A stretch of DNA of 64,000 bases, taken from assembly GCA_020162035.1 (NCBI GenBank), contig JAIUNM010000006.1, positions 62,001 to 126,000 on the forward strand. Direction: 5' to 3'. Source of the stretch: Bacteroidota bacterium. Lineage in GTDB: Bacteria; Bacteroidota; Bacteroidia; B-17B0; Aurantibacillaceae. The translations under genes and the position numbers were made by a program. Position 1 is the first letter of the stretch. Every line of letters starts with the position of its first letter. This document shows positions 53,788 to 63,031 of the stretch, one piece after another. The notes beneath the pieces are model-generated. The model was not told the origin of the DNA. It searched no databases and was given only the letters and a program-made list of their open reading frames with translations.

Positions 53788-54282
53788 ATGGAATTACTAG
53801 AAAAAATAAAAACAGCAATTACAGAAAAGTTTCCTCAAGCAATAGAAAATTATGAGGTGAGTTACGATTTCCCTGTTTTTTACATTAAAAAAGATGAAAT
53901 ACACCAAGTATTAGAATTTTTAAAAACAGATACTGAATTAAACTTTCATTTCCTTACAGATTTAACTGGCATCCAATCTGCTGACGAAAAACAATTAGGC
54001 GTAATATATCATTTGCACAATATGCCTAAAAATTATAGAGTTAGACTTAAAACCTATTTTGATATAAATAAACCGGAGATTCCAACAGCAACTGATTTGT
54101 GGCCTGGCGCAAATTGGATGGAAAGAGAAACTTATGATTTTTTTGGAGTAAAATTTAAAGGGCACCCAAAATTAAAAAAGATTTTAAATGTTGATGAAAT
54201 GGATGCCTTCCCCTTAAGAAAAGATTTCCCTTTAGAAGATCAAACCAGAGATGATAAAAGCGATAAAATGTTTGGACGTTAA
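53788..54282 (+). CDS. nuoC: NADH-quinone oxidoreductase subunit C
   Basis: A 164-residue 30-kDa-type subunit with WPGANWMERETYDFFGVKFKGHP and LRKDFPL near the C-terminus. Separate from nuoD, unlike the fused nuoCD of E. coli. Confidence 0.95.
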   Translation: MELLEKIKTAITEKFPQAIENYEVSYDFPVFYIKKDEIHQVLEFLKTDTELNFHFLTDLTGIQSADEKQLGVIYHLHNMPKNYRVRLKTYFDINKPEIPTATDLWPGANWMERETYDFFGVKFKGHPKLKKILNVDEMDAFPLRKDFPLEDQTRDDKSDKMFGR

Positions 54283-54294
54283 TCTAATTTAAAA

Positions 54295-55512
54295 ATGACT
54301 AAAATTAAAAATAGCAGTTCAGAAAATAATAAAGTAGAAGAAGAAAAAGAATATTCTATTCTTAATCTTGGCCCTACACATCCTGCAACACATGGTATTT
54401 TTCAAAATATCCTAAAAATGGATGGTGAAATTATTCATGAAGCTGAACCAACAGTTGGTTACATACATCGTGCTTTTGAAAAAATTGCAGAACGAAGACC
54501 TTACAACCAAATACGCCCACTAACAGATAGATTAAACTACTGCTCATCTCCAATTAATAACATTGGTTGGGATATGACAGTTGAAAAACTATTAGGAGTT
54601 AAAATTCCTAAAAAAGTAGATTACATGCGTGTAATTATTATGGAGTTAGCGCGTATTGCAGATCATTTAATTTGCAACTCTGTTATAGGTGTTGATACTG
54701 GTGCTATGACAGGATTTTTATATATTTTTCAATGGCGCGAAAAAATTTATGAAATTTATGAAAGTATTTGTGGGGCAAGATTAACAACTAACATTGGTCG
54801 TATTGGTGGTTTTGATAAAGAATGGACTAAAGAAACTTGGGATAAAATTCATTACTTTCTTGAGCATTATCCAAAAGCTCTTCAAGAGTTTACAAACTTA
54901 CTAGAACGTAATAAAATATTTATGGATCGCACAATTAATTGCGGCCCAATTAGTGCAGAAATGGCTTTAAGCTACAGTTTTACTGGCCCTAATTTACGTG
55001 CCGCAGGGGTTGATTATGATGTGCGTGTTATGAATCCATACTCGTCATATCAAGACTTTAAATTTGATGTGCCAATTGGCCAAAGTGGCGATACTTATGA
55101 TCGTTTTATGGTGCGCCAACACGAAATGTGGAATTCGTTAGAAATTATTAGACAGGCTATTAAAAACATGCCTAAAGATGAGCCATTTAAAGCTGATGTT
55201 CCAGATTTTTTCTTACCACCAAAAGAAGAAGTTTACAACAACATGGAAGCTTTAATTTATCATTTTAAAATTATAATGGGCGAAATGGATATTCCAAAAG
55301 GAGAAGTATATCATTGTGTTGAAGGCGGAAATGGCGAACTTGGGTTTTATTTAGTGAGTGATGGTGGAAGAACACCTTTTAGATTACATTTTAGAAGACC
55401 TTGTTTTATTTATTATCAAGCTTATCCTGAAATGGTAAAAGGGATAATGCTTTCAGATGCAATTATTACAATGAGTAGTATGAACGTAATAGCAGGAGAA
55501 CTTGATGCATAA
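54295..55512 (+). CDS. nuoD: NADH-quinone oxidoreductase subunit D
   Basis: A 405-residue 49-kDa-type subunit that lines the quinone site: LGPTHPATHGIFQN, GYIHRAFEK, DRLNYCSS and GGRTPFRLHFRRPCF. Complete in length. Confidence 0.97.
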   Translation: MTKIKNSSSENNKVEEEKEYSILNLGPTHPATHGIFQNILKMDGEIIHEAEPTVGYIHRAFEKIAERRPYNQIRPLTDRLNYCSSPINNIGWDMTVEKLLGVKIPKKVDYMRVIIMELARIADHLICNSVIGVDTGAMTGFLYIFQWREKIYEIYESICGARLTTNIGRIGGFDKEWTKETWDKIHYFLEHYPKALQEFTNLLERNKIFMDRTINCGPISAEMALSYSFTGPNLRAAGVDYDVRVMNPYSSYQDFKFDVPIGQSGDTYDRFMVRQHEMWNSLEIIRQAIKNMPKDEPFKADVPDFFLPPKEEVYNNMEALIYHFKIIMGEMDIPKGEVYHCVEGGNGELGFYLVSDGGRTPFRLHFRRPCFIYYQAYPEMVKGIMLSDAIITMSSMNVIAGELDA

Positions 55513-55542
55513 AAAATATTACAATTAGAAAAAAATTAAAAA

Positions 55543-56124
55543 ATGGGAGCACAAGTACACGGTACACAAGAATTTAACAAGGCCAAACGCGCAGAAATAA
55601 AATTTAGCGATGAGGCAATGAATACAGTTAACATTATTATTAGTAGATATCCTCAAGGTAAACAAAAATCTGCTTTATTACCTGTTTTGCATGTTGCACA
55701 AGCAGAGTTTGGAGGATGGTTAAGTCCAGAAGTAATGGATTACGTGGCTGAAATTTTAAAAATAAAGCCTATTGAAGTTTTTGAAGTAGCATCTTTTTAC
55801 ACCATGTACAATTTAAAACCAGTAGGTAAATGTGTTTTAGAGGTATGTCAAACAAGTTCATGTTGGTTAAATGGAGCAGAAGATATTGTTAAGTATATTG
55901 AAAAGAAATTAAATATTAAAGTAGGCGAAACAACTAAAGATGGTATGTTTACATTAAAGGTAGCCGAATGTTTAGGATCTTGTGGTACTGCACCTATGTT
56001 ACAATGCGGAGCTAGCTTTCACGAAAACTTAACATACCAAAAAGTAGATACAATTATTGATGAATATAAAACATCAAACAAATTAAGAAGTTATACAGAT
56101 TTAGATTATAAAAACACTCTTTAA
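55543..56124 (+). CDS. nuoE: NADH-quinone oxidoreductase subunit E
   Basis: A 193-residue 24-kDa-type subunit with the 2Fe-2S ligands in CQTSSC and CLGSCGTAP. The N-terminus MGAQVHGTQEFNKAKRAEIK is the start after the intergenic gap from nuoD. Confidence 0.95.
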   Translation: MGAQVHGTQEFNKAKRAEIKFSDEAMNTVNIIISRYPQGKQKSALLPVLHVAQAEFGGWLSPEVMDYVAEILKIKPIEVFEVASFYTMYNLKPVGKCVLEVCQTSSCWLNGAEDIVKYIEKKLNIKVGETTKDGMFTLKVAECLGSCGTAPMLQCGASFHENLTYQKVDTIIDEYKTSNKLRSYTDLDYKNTL

Positions 56125-56132
56125 TATTTTAT

Positions 56133-56170
56133 CACTTCGAGCTGTTACCCTGAGCGAAGTCGAAGGGAAC
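56133..56170. repeat. Short palindromic Bacteroidota-type intergenic repeat between nuoE and nuoF
   Basis: The segment begins CACTTCGAGCTG and contains CCCTGAGCGAAGTCGAAGGG (56148-56167), where ACTTCG (56134-56139) can pair with CGAAGT (56155-56160) and CCCT with AGGG. This sequence type recurs widely in Bacteroidota genomes as a REP-like element. It is GC-richer than its surroundings and lies inside the nuo operon. Confidence 0.7.
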
Positions 56171-56189
56171 GAGAAGAAAAAAGAATAAT

Positions 56190-57527
56190 ATGGGAAGAAA
56201 ATTATTAATACAAAACGATAAAGTACCAGGGATTGAAACCCTTGCAGTTTATAAAGCTCATGGAGGTTATGCTTCTGTAGAAAAAGCACTAAAATCTATG
56301 ACGCCTGATCAAGTAACCGAAGAGGTAAAAAAATCTGGCTTGCGTGGTCGTGGTGGTGCTGGTTTCCCCACAGGAATGAAATGGAGTTTCTTAGCAAAAC
56401 CCGAAGGCGTTCCGCGTTACTTAGTTTGTAACGCCGACGAATCTGAGCCTGGAACTTTTAAAGACCGTTACTTAATGGAAAAAATTCCTCATGCGTTAAT
56501 TGAAGGAATGATAACATCATCTTACGCATTAGGAGCTAATCAAAGCTATATCTATATCCGTGGCGAGTATTTTTATGTTTCTCGAATTTTAGAAACTGCA
56601 ATTGCCGAAGCTTATGCAGCAGGCTTGTTAGGAAAAAATATTTTAGGTACAAATTACTCGCTTGAATTATCAGTACAAGTTGGTGGTGGCGCATATATTT
56701 GTGGCGAAGAAACCGCATTATTAGAATCATTAGAAGGTAAACGTGGTAACCCTCGTATTAAACCTCCATTTCCCGCTGTTGCTGGTTTGTGGGGCTGCCC
56801 AACTGTTGTTAATAATGTAGAAACCATAGCTGCCGTTTGCCCAATTGTGATGATGGGTGGAGAAGAGTATGCTAAAATTGGTATTGGTAAATCTACTGGT
56901 ACAAAATTAATTTCAGCTTCGGGTCATATTAATAAACCTGGTGTTTACGAAATTGAATTAGGTGTGCCTGTTGAAGAATTTATTTATAGCGAAGAATATT
57001 GTGGAGGCATAAGAAACGGAAAAAAATTAAAAGCTGTTGTTGCGGGCGGATCCTCTGTTCCAATTTTACCAACAGAATTAATTTTAAAAACTGCAAAAGG
57101 TGAACCTCGTTTAATGACCTATGAAAGTTTAGCTGATGGTGGGTTTCAAACGGGTACCATGTTAGGTTCGGGTGGATTTATTGTGATGGATGAGGACACA
57201 AGCATTGTAAAAAATTTATTTACATTTTCACGTTTCTATCATCACGAAAGTTGCGGACAATGTTCGCCTTGCCGCGAAGGAACTGGCTGGATGGAAAAAA
57301 TATTGAAAAAGTTTTTAAATGGTACAGCTAACGAAAGCGATGTGGATTTGCTTTGGGATATACAAAGTAAAATTGAAGGCAAAACAATTTGTCCTTTAGG
57401 TGAAGCGGCTGCTTGGCCTGTTGCAGCTGCAATTCGCCACTTTAAACATGAGTTTATTGAAATTGCAAAAAACAAAAAATTTGTAGATATAAGTCATTAC
57501 GAAAGATTAAATAAAATTAGAGTATAA
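56190..57527 (+). CDS. nuoF: NADH-quinone oxidoreductase subunit F
   Basis: A 445-residue 51-kDa-type subunit that oxidises NADH. FMN site [14 protein letters not shown] and [18 protein letters not shown] region YIYIRGEY, and 4Fe-4S ligands in [16 protein letters not shown]. Confidence 0.97.
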   Translation: MGRKLLIQNDKVPGIETLAVYKAHGGYASVEKALKSMTPDQVTEEVKKSGLRGRGGAGFPTGMKWSFLAKPEGVPRYLVCNADESEPGTFKDRYLMEKIPHALIEGMITSSYALGANQSYIYIRGEYFYVSRILETAIAEAYAAGLLGKNILGTNYSLELSVQVGGGAYICGEETALLESLEGKRGNPRIKPPFPAVAGLWGCPTVVNNVETIAAVCPIVMMGGEEYAKIGIGKSTGTKLISASGHINKPGVYEIELGVPVEEFIYSEEYCGGIRNGKKLKAVVAGGSSVPILPTELILKTAKGEPRLMTYESLADGGFQTGTMLGSGGFIVMDEDTSIVKNLFTFSRFYHHESCGQCSPCREGTGWMEKILKKFLNGTANESDVDLLWDIQSKIEGKTICPLGEAAAWPVAAAIRHFKHEFIEIAKNKKFVDISHYERLNKIRV

Positions 57528-57583
57528 TAATATCACACAATTTGTGACATTAACAATTAACTTTAGTTTAAAGAATATAAAAA

Positions 57584-58567
57584 ATGAAAGTAACAATAGA
57601 CGGAATAGAAATTGATGTACCTAAAGGAACTACAATCCTTCAGGCAGCACGCATGATTGGCCCCGAGGTTGCTCCTCCAGCAATGTGCTATTACAGCAAA
57701 TTAAAAACAACTGGTGGTTATTGCAGAACTTGTATCGTAAAAGTTACACAAGGTAGCACAGCCAATCCTAACCCAATGCCAAAACCTGTTGCAAGTTGCA
57801 GAACAGAAGTAATGGACGGTATGGTAGTTGAAAATTACACTAATAATGATGTTTTAGAAGCCCGTAAAGGTGTTGTAGAATTTTTATTAATAAATCATCC
57901 GTTAGATTGCCCCGTTTGTGACCAAGCGGGCGAATGTAAATTACAAGATTTAGGTTACGAAAACGGCTCTGCAAAAACTAGATACGAATTTAAACGTCGC
58001 GAATATGAAATGATAGATATTGGCGATAAAATTAAATTACATATGAATCGCTGTATTCTTTGTTATCGTTGTGTAAAAACAGCCGAACAAATTACTGATG
58101 GGCGTGTACATGGAGTAATACATAGGGGAGATGCTGCTGAAATTAGTACATATATTGAAAAAGTAATTGATAACGATTTTAGCGGAAATGTTATTGATGT
58201 TTGCCCTGTAGGTGCATTAACCGATAGAACATTTAGATTTAAACAACGCGTTTGGTTTACAAAACCAGTTGATGCGCACCGAAATTGCGATAAATGCTCT
58301 GGCAAAACAAGAGTTTGGTTAAAAGGCGAAGAAGTTGTTAGGGTTACTGCGCGTAAAGACCAATGGGATGAGGTTGAAGAATTTATTTGTAACAGTTGCA
58401 GGTACGATCATAAAAAAACAAGTGATTGGGTAATTGAAGGGCCATCGCCAATTCACAGAAGTTCTGTTATTTCACAAAACCATTACCAAAACTTAAACGA
58501 ATTAAAAGTAAATATTTTAAAACAACAAAAAGCATTGGGTTTTATACCATTTGATAAAAAACCGTAA
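57584..58567 (+). CDS. nuoG: NADH-quinone oxidoreductase subunit G, short form
   Basis: A 327-residue subunit with the N-terminal 2Fe-2S ferredoxin (CYYSKLKTTGGYCRTC), the His-Cys 4Fe-4S motif (HPLDCPVCDQAGEC) and the cysteines of the next cluster (CILCYRCV, CPVGALTDR). It lacks the long molybdopterin-like C-terminal domain of E. coli NuoG, as is common in Bacteroidota, and ends with CDKCSG..CNSCRYDHKK. Confidence 0.93.
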   Translation: MKVTIDGIEIDVPKGTTILQAARMIGPEVAPPAMCYYSKLKTTGGYCRTCIVKVTQGSTANPNPMPKPVASCRTEVMDGMVVENYTNNDVLEARKGVVEFLLINHPLDCPVCDQAGECKLQDLGYENGSAKTRYEFKRREYEMIDIGDKIKLHMNRCILCYRCVKTAEQITDGRVHGVIHRGDAAEISTYIEKVIDNDFSGNVIDVCPVGALTDRTFRFKQRVWFTKPVDAHRNCDKCSGKTRVWLKGEEVVRVTARKDQWDEVEEFICNSCRYDHKKTSDWVIEGPSPIHRSSVISQNHYQNLNELKVNILKQQKALGFIPFDKKP

Positions 58568-58571
58568 ACGT

Positions 58572-59630
58572 ATGTTAACATTAATAATAATAAAACTAAT
58601 TACCTGTATTGCAGTATTTGCAATATCGCTTGGTGTAGCAGCTTACGCAACGTTATGGGAGCGTAAATTTTCTGCATTATTACAAGATCGTGTTGGACCA
58701 GATAGGGCAGGCCCTAAAGGATTACTTCAGCCATTAGCCGATGGAGGTAAAATGTTTTTTAAAGAAGAAATTATACCAAATGTTTCTAATAAATTTTTAT
58801 TCATTTTAGGTCCAAGTTTGTTTATGCTTACAGCATTAATGACAGGCTCAGTTATCCCTTGGGGGAAAGATTTTACAACTGCAGGAGGTTCAATCATTTC
58901 GTTTCAAATTACTGATATAAATATTGGGGTATTGTATTTGTTAGGTGTTGTATCTATTGGCGTGTATGGAATTATGATTGGTGGCTGGGCATCAAATAAC
59001 AAATATGCTTTATTAGGCGCAATTCGCTCATCTAGCCAAATGATTAGTTACGAAATTGCAATGGGTATTAGTGTTATTGCTTTAGTAATTACAGCAGGAG
59101 GTACTTTAAGTTTACGCGAAATTGTAGGCCAACAAGATGCAGGTTATGCAAACATTGTGTATCAACCTTTAGGCTTTTTAATATTTTTTGTTTGTGCTTT
59201 AGCCGAAACTAATCGCGCGCCATTTGATTTACCCGAATGTGAAGCGGAGTTGGTTGGAGGTTACCACACCGAATATTCTTCAATGAAATTAGGTTTATTT
59301 CTTTTTGCAGAATATATAAATATGTTTATTTCATCAGCTGTTATGAGTGCCTTTTACTTTGGAGGGTACAACTTTCCATTTGCACAAGAATTATACAACG
59401 CTATTGGATTACAAGAAGGTAGTATTTGGATTTCATTAATTGGATTTGGTGCGTTTTTTACTAAAATAATTATTTTTATTTGTGTGTTTATGTGGATTCG
59501 TTGGACATTACCACGTTTCCGTTACGATCAATTAATGAACTTAGGGTGGAAAATTTTACTTCCATTATCTTTACTAAATCTTGCAATAACAATAGGAGTT
59601 GAATTTTTAAGAGGAAATTTACAATTATAA
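58572..59630 (+). CDS. nuoH: NADH-quinone oxidoreductase subunit H
   Basis: A 352-residue membrane subunit linking quinone site and proton channel. GVAAYATLWERKFSALLQDRVGPDRAGP and LAETNRAPFDLPECEAELVGG are diagnostic. ATG 58572 is preferred to 58551 because it lies four bases after the nuoG stop and opens directly into the first helix. Confidence 0.95.
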   Translation: MLTLIIIKLITCIAVFAISLGVAAYATLWERKFSALLQDRVGPDRAGPKGLLQPLADGGKMFFKEEIIPNVSNKFLFILGPSLFMLTALMTGSVIPWGKDFTTAGGSIISFQITDINIGVLYLLGVVSIGVYGIMIGGWASNNKYALLGAIRSSSQMISYEIAMGISVIALVITAGGTLSLREIVGQQDAGYANIVYQPLGFLIFFVCALAETNRAPFDLPECEAELVGGYHTEYSSMKLGLFLFAEYINMFISSAVMSAFYFGGYNFPFAQELYNAIGLQEGSIWISLIGFGAFFTKIIIFICVFMWIRWTLPRFRYDQLMNLGWKILLPLSLLNLAITIGVEFLRGNLQL

Positions 59631-59649
59631 AAAAATAAAATTTTGTAAA

Positions 59650-60240
59650 ATGAAACTAACAAACAGAAGTAAAGTTGTATCAAACAAAGAACAAAGCTTG
59701 TCTGAGCGCATGTATCTGCCAGGTATTGCTAAAGGTATGTTAATTACAGCAAGCCATTTATTTAAAAGAAGAGCAACCGTTAAGTATCCTGATGAACTAA
59801 GGCCTATTGCTGCAGTATTTCGCGGGCAACATATATTAAAACGTGATGAAAATGGCGCTGAGCGTTGTACAGCATGTGGCTTATGTGCAGTAGCCTGTCC
59901 GGCCGAAGCAATTACAATGGAAAGTGCAGAAAGAAAAAAAGGCGAAGAAGGATTATACCGCGAAGAAAAATATGCAAAAACATATGAAATTAATATGTTG
60001 CGTTGTATATTTTGTGGATTGTGTGAAGAGGCTTGCCCTAAAGAAGCAATATTTTTAACTGATAGAATGGTTGCAACTGAATTTGAGCGCGAAGATTTTA
60101 TTTACGGAAAAGATAAATTAGTTGAAAAAGTTGATAAACGAATTGATGTTACAAAACGACAAACAATAGAAGTTGCTGAGTTTAAAAAAATACCAGGCTT
60201 AAAACATAACGAATTGTGGCAAGGTAAATTAAAAAAATAA
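59650..60240 (+). CDS. nuoI: NADH-quinone oxidoreductase subunit I
   Basis: A 196-residue subunit with two 4Fe-4S ferredoxin motifs, CTACGLCAVACPAE and CIFCGLCEEACPKE. Confidence 0.96.
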   Translation: MKLTNRSKVVSNKEQSLSERMYLPGIAKGMLITASHLFKRRATVKYPDELRPIAAVFRGQHILKRDENGAERCTACGLCAVACPAEAITMESAERKKGEEGLYREEKYAKTYEINMLRCIFCGLCEEACPKEAIFLTDRMVATEFEREDFIYGKDKLVEKVDKRIDVTKRQTIEVAEFKKIPGLKHNELWQGKLKK

Positions 60241-60255
60241 AAAATAAAATTTGAT

Positions 60256-60768
60256 ATGTTAGGATTTACAATTACTCAATGGATGTTCGGAATTTTATCA
60301 TTCTTGGCAATAATGTTTGCCTTAATGGTTGTGTTTAGCCGAAATCCTGTTAACAGCGTTCTTTATTTAGTGTTAACTTTTTTTTGTGTAGCAGGCCATT
60401 ATTTACTGTTAAACGCACAATTTTTAGCTGTAGTACACATTGTTGTTTACTCTGGAGCAATTATGGTGTTGTTTTTATTTGTAATCATGTTAATGGATTT
60501 AAACCAAGAAAAAGAACCTCAAAAAACTTGGCTAAATAAATTAATTGCAGGTGTTGCAGGTGGATTGTTGTTGTTTGTTTTTGTTGGATCATTAAAAGGA
60601 GCAGAGCAATTACAATTAGAAACATATGGAGCAAGCCAAATTGGATTAGTAAAAAACTTAGGTAAAGTTTTATTTAGCGAGTTTTTATTTCCATTTGAAA
60701 TAGTAAGTGTTTTATTATTAGCAGCCCTTGTAGGTGCAATTATGATTGGTAAAAAAGAAATAAGATAA
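60256..60768 (+). CDS. nuoJ: NADH-quinone oxidoreductase subunit J
   Basis: A 170-residue membrane subunit with five helices; NPVNSVLYLVLTFFCVAGHYLLL and VVYSGAIMVLFLFVIMLMDL are conserved. Confidence 0.95.
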   Translation: MLGFTITQWMFGILSFLAIMFALMVVFSRNPVNSVLYLVLTFFCVAGHYLLLNAQFLAVVHIVVYSGAIMVLFLFVIMLMDLNQEKEPQKTWLNKLIAGVAGGLLLFVFVGSLKGAEQLQLETYGASQIGLVKNLGKVLFSEFLFPFEIVSVLLLAALVGAIMIGKKEIR

Positions 60769-60774
60769 AAAATT

Positions 60775-61086
60775 ATGATAAACGGAATTTCAATAAATTA
60801 TTACATATTACTTAGTACAGTATTATTTATAATTGGCGCAATTGGAGTTATGGCTCGTCGTAACTCTATAATAATTTTTATGTGTGTAGAATTAATGCTT
60901 AACGCAGTAAATTTATTACTGGTAAGTTTTAGTACATTACATAACGATGCAACAGGACAAGTATTTGTGTTTTTTATTATGGCCGTTGCAGCTGCCGAAG
61001 TTGCAGTTGGTTTAGCCATTTTAAGTATGATTTACAGAAATTTAAAAACTATAGACACAGACGTATTAAGCAAATTAAAACATTAA
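60775..61086 (+). CDS. nuoK: NADH-quinone oxidoreductase subunit K
   Basis: A 103-residue three-helix subunit; MCVELMLNAVNLLLVSFS and AAAEVAVGLAILSMIYRN contain the conserved proton-channel glutamates. Confidence 0.96.
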   Translation: MINGISINYYILLSTVLFIIGAIGVMARRNSIIIFMCVELMLNAVNLLLVSFSTLHNDATGQVFVFFIMAVAAAEVAVGLAILSMIYRNLKTIDTDVLSKLKH

Positions 61087-61104
61087 AAAATTAGAACTTA
61101 TTTT

Positions 61105-63000
61105 ATGATAAAATTAATTCCATTAGTACCATTATTACCTTTATTAGGGTTTTTAATTAATGGCTTTTTTGGTAAAAAAATATCCAAATCATTAAGCGGT
61201 AGCATTGCCTCTATAGCAGTTTTAGCTTCTTTTATTATTTCTATTATTGCGTTTATTGAATTGCAAGGTTCAACAACAAAAAGTAATGTAATAGATGTTT
61301 TTTCGTGGATAAATGCTGGTGAGTTAAAAATACCTTTTCAGTTTTTATACGATAATTTATCTTCATGGTTTTTATTAATTATAACAGGAATTGGATTTTT
61401 AATACACATCTATTCTATTGGTTATATGCACAATGATGAAGGTTTTTTCCGCTTCTTTACCTATTTAAATCTATTTGTGTTTTTTATGTTATTATTAGTA
61501 TTAGGTAATAATTATTTAATAACTTTTGTAGGTTGGGAAGGTGTTGGTTTATGTTCTTACTTATTAATTGGATTTTGGTTTAAAAACACTGCTTATAACA
61601 ATGCTGCTAAAAAAGCATTTATTATGAACAGAATTGGTGATTTTGGATTTTTATTAGGTATCTTTTTAATATTTATAACTTTTGGTAGTATTACTTATAC
61701 CGATATTTTTGACAAAGCAGGCTCTGTTCCTACACACACTATAACTATTATTGCGTTATTATTATTTGTAGGCGCAATGGGTAAATCAGCACAATTGCCT
61801 TTATACACTTGGTTACCAGATGCAATGGCTGGTCCAACACCGGTATCTGCATTAATTCACGCCGCTACAATGGTAACTGCGGGTATTTTTATGATAGTTC
61901 GTTCTAATGTATTTTATTCAATTAGCGATGTTGCTAGCGAAACAGTTGCTGTTGTTGGTGCAGTTACAGCATTATTTGCCGCATGTATTGGCTTGTTGCA
62001 AAACGATATTAAAAAGATTTTAGCTTATTCAACCGTATCGCAATTAGGTTTAATGTTTTTAGGCTTAGGTGCTGGAGCATACAGCAGCGCTGTATTTCAT
62101 GTAACAACTCACGCCTTTTTTAAAGCACTTTTATTTTTAGGAGCAGGCTCTGTAATACACGCCATGGGTGGTGAACAAGATATTCGTAAAATGGGAGGAT
62201 TAAAAGGGAAAATTAAAATAACTTTTGCAACTATGTTTATAGCAACCATAGCAATTAGTGGGTTGCCTCCTTTTAGTGGATTTTTTAGTAAAGACGAATT
62301 ATTAGCCCATGTTTATGAGCACAATCAAATACTTTGGCTAATAGGAATGATTACATCTATACTTACTGCATTTTATATGTTTAGAATGTTATACCTTACA
62401 TTTTACGGCAAATTTAGAGGAACACACGAACAAGAACATCATCTTCACGAATCTCCACCAAGTATGACAATCCCATTAATAATACTTGCGGTTTTATCTG
62501 CATTAGGAGGTTTATTAGGTTTACCAGAGTTTCTTCATTTGCCAAATTGGATGCACCATCAAATTAATGAAGTGTTAATTATGAAAGGCAAATCATTACT
62601 AACGCTTAGTCATGAAACAGAATTGATTTTAATGTGTTTAGCCGTAGCGGGAGCGGCTGCTAGTATATTCTTTGCATATAGTTTATACATTAAAAATAAA
62701 GTTTTACCAGTTGCAAAAGAAACAGAACTTAAACCATGGCAACGCTTAATTTATAATAAATTTTATGTTGATGAAATTTACGATGCGTTAATTCGCAAAC
62801 CGTTAGATTTTATATCTGATATTTTTTATAAATACATTGATGTAGCTATAATAGATGGATTTGTTAACGGCATAGGTTCTGCAGTTAAAGGGGTAGGAAG
62901 TGTTGTAAGACTTGCACAACAAGGCAACATAGGCTTTTATGTGGTAAGCATGGTTTTAGGCATTGTGTTTATTATTCTATTCACATTTTTATATAGATAA
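61105..63000 (+). CDS. nuoL: NADH-quinone oxidoreductase subunit L
   Basis: A 631-residue antiporter-like proton-pumping subunit: VGWEGVGLCSYLLIGFW with the key Glu, KSAQLPLYTWLPDAMAGPTPVSALIHAATMV, and a long C-terminal amphipathic arm ending in helix. Confidence 0.97.
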   Translation: MIKLIPLVPLLPLLGFLINGFFGKKISKSLSGSIASIAVLASFIISIIAFIELQGSTTKSNVIDVFSWINAGELKIPFQFLYDNLSSWFLLIITGIGFLIHIYSIGYMHNDEGFFRFFTYLNLFVFFMLLLVLGNNYLITFVGWEGVGLCSYLLIGFWFKNTAYNNAAKKAFIMNRIGDFGFLLGIFLIFITFGSITYTDIFDKAGSVPTHTITIIALLLFVGAMGKSAQLPLYTWLPDAMAGPTPVSALIHAATMVTAGIFMIVRSNVFYSISDVASETVAVVGAVTALFAACIGLLQNDIKKILAYSTVSQLGLMFLGLGAGAYSSAVFHVTTHAFFKALLFLGAGSVIHAMGGEQDIRKMGGLKGKIKITFATMFIATIAISGLPPFSGFFSKDELLAHVYEHNQILWLIGMITSILTAFYMFRMLYLTFYGKFRGTHEQEHHLHESPPSMTIPLIILAVLSALGGLLGLPEFLHLPNWMHHQINEVLIMKGKSLLTLSHETELILMCLAVAGAAASIFFAYSLYIKNKVLPVAKETELKPWQRLIYNKFYVDEIYDALIRKPLDFISDIFYKYIDVAIIDGFVNGIGSAVKGVGSVVRLAQQGNIGFYVVSMVLGIVFIILFTFLYR

Positions 63001-63031
63001 ATTTATTGTTAATTAAAAAGAAATTGTATAT

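Noticed and set aside
57533..57548. Palindrome TCACACAATTTGTGA between nuoF and nuoG as a possible Crp site
   Set aside because: The half-sites are in the opposite order to a Crp box (TGTGA-N6-TCACA) and it lies inside an operon; more likely chance or a weak hairpin.
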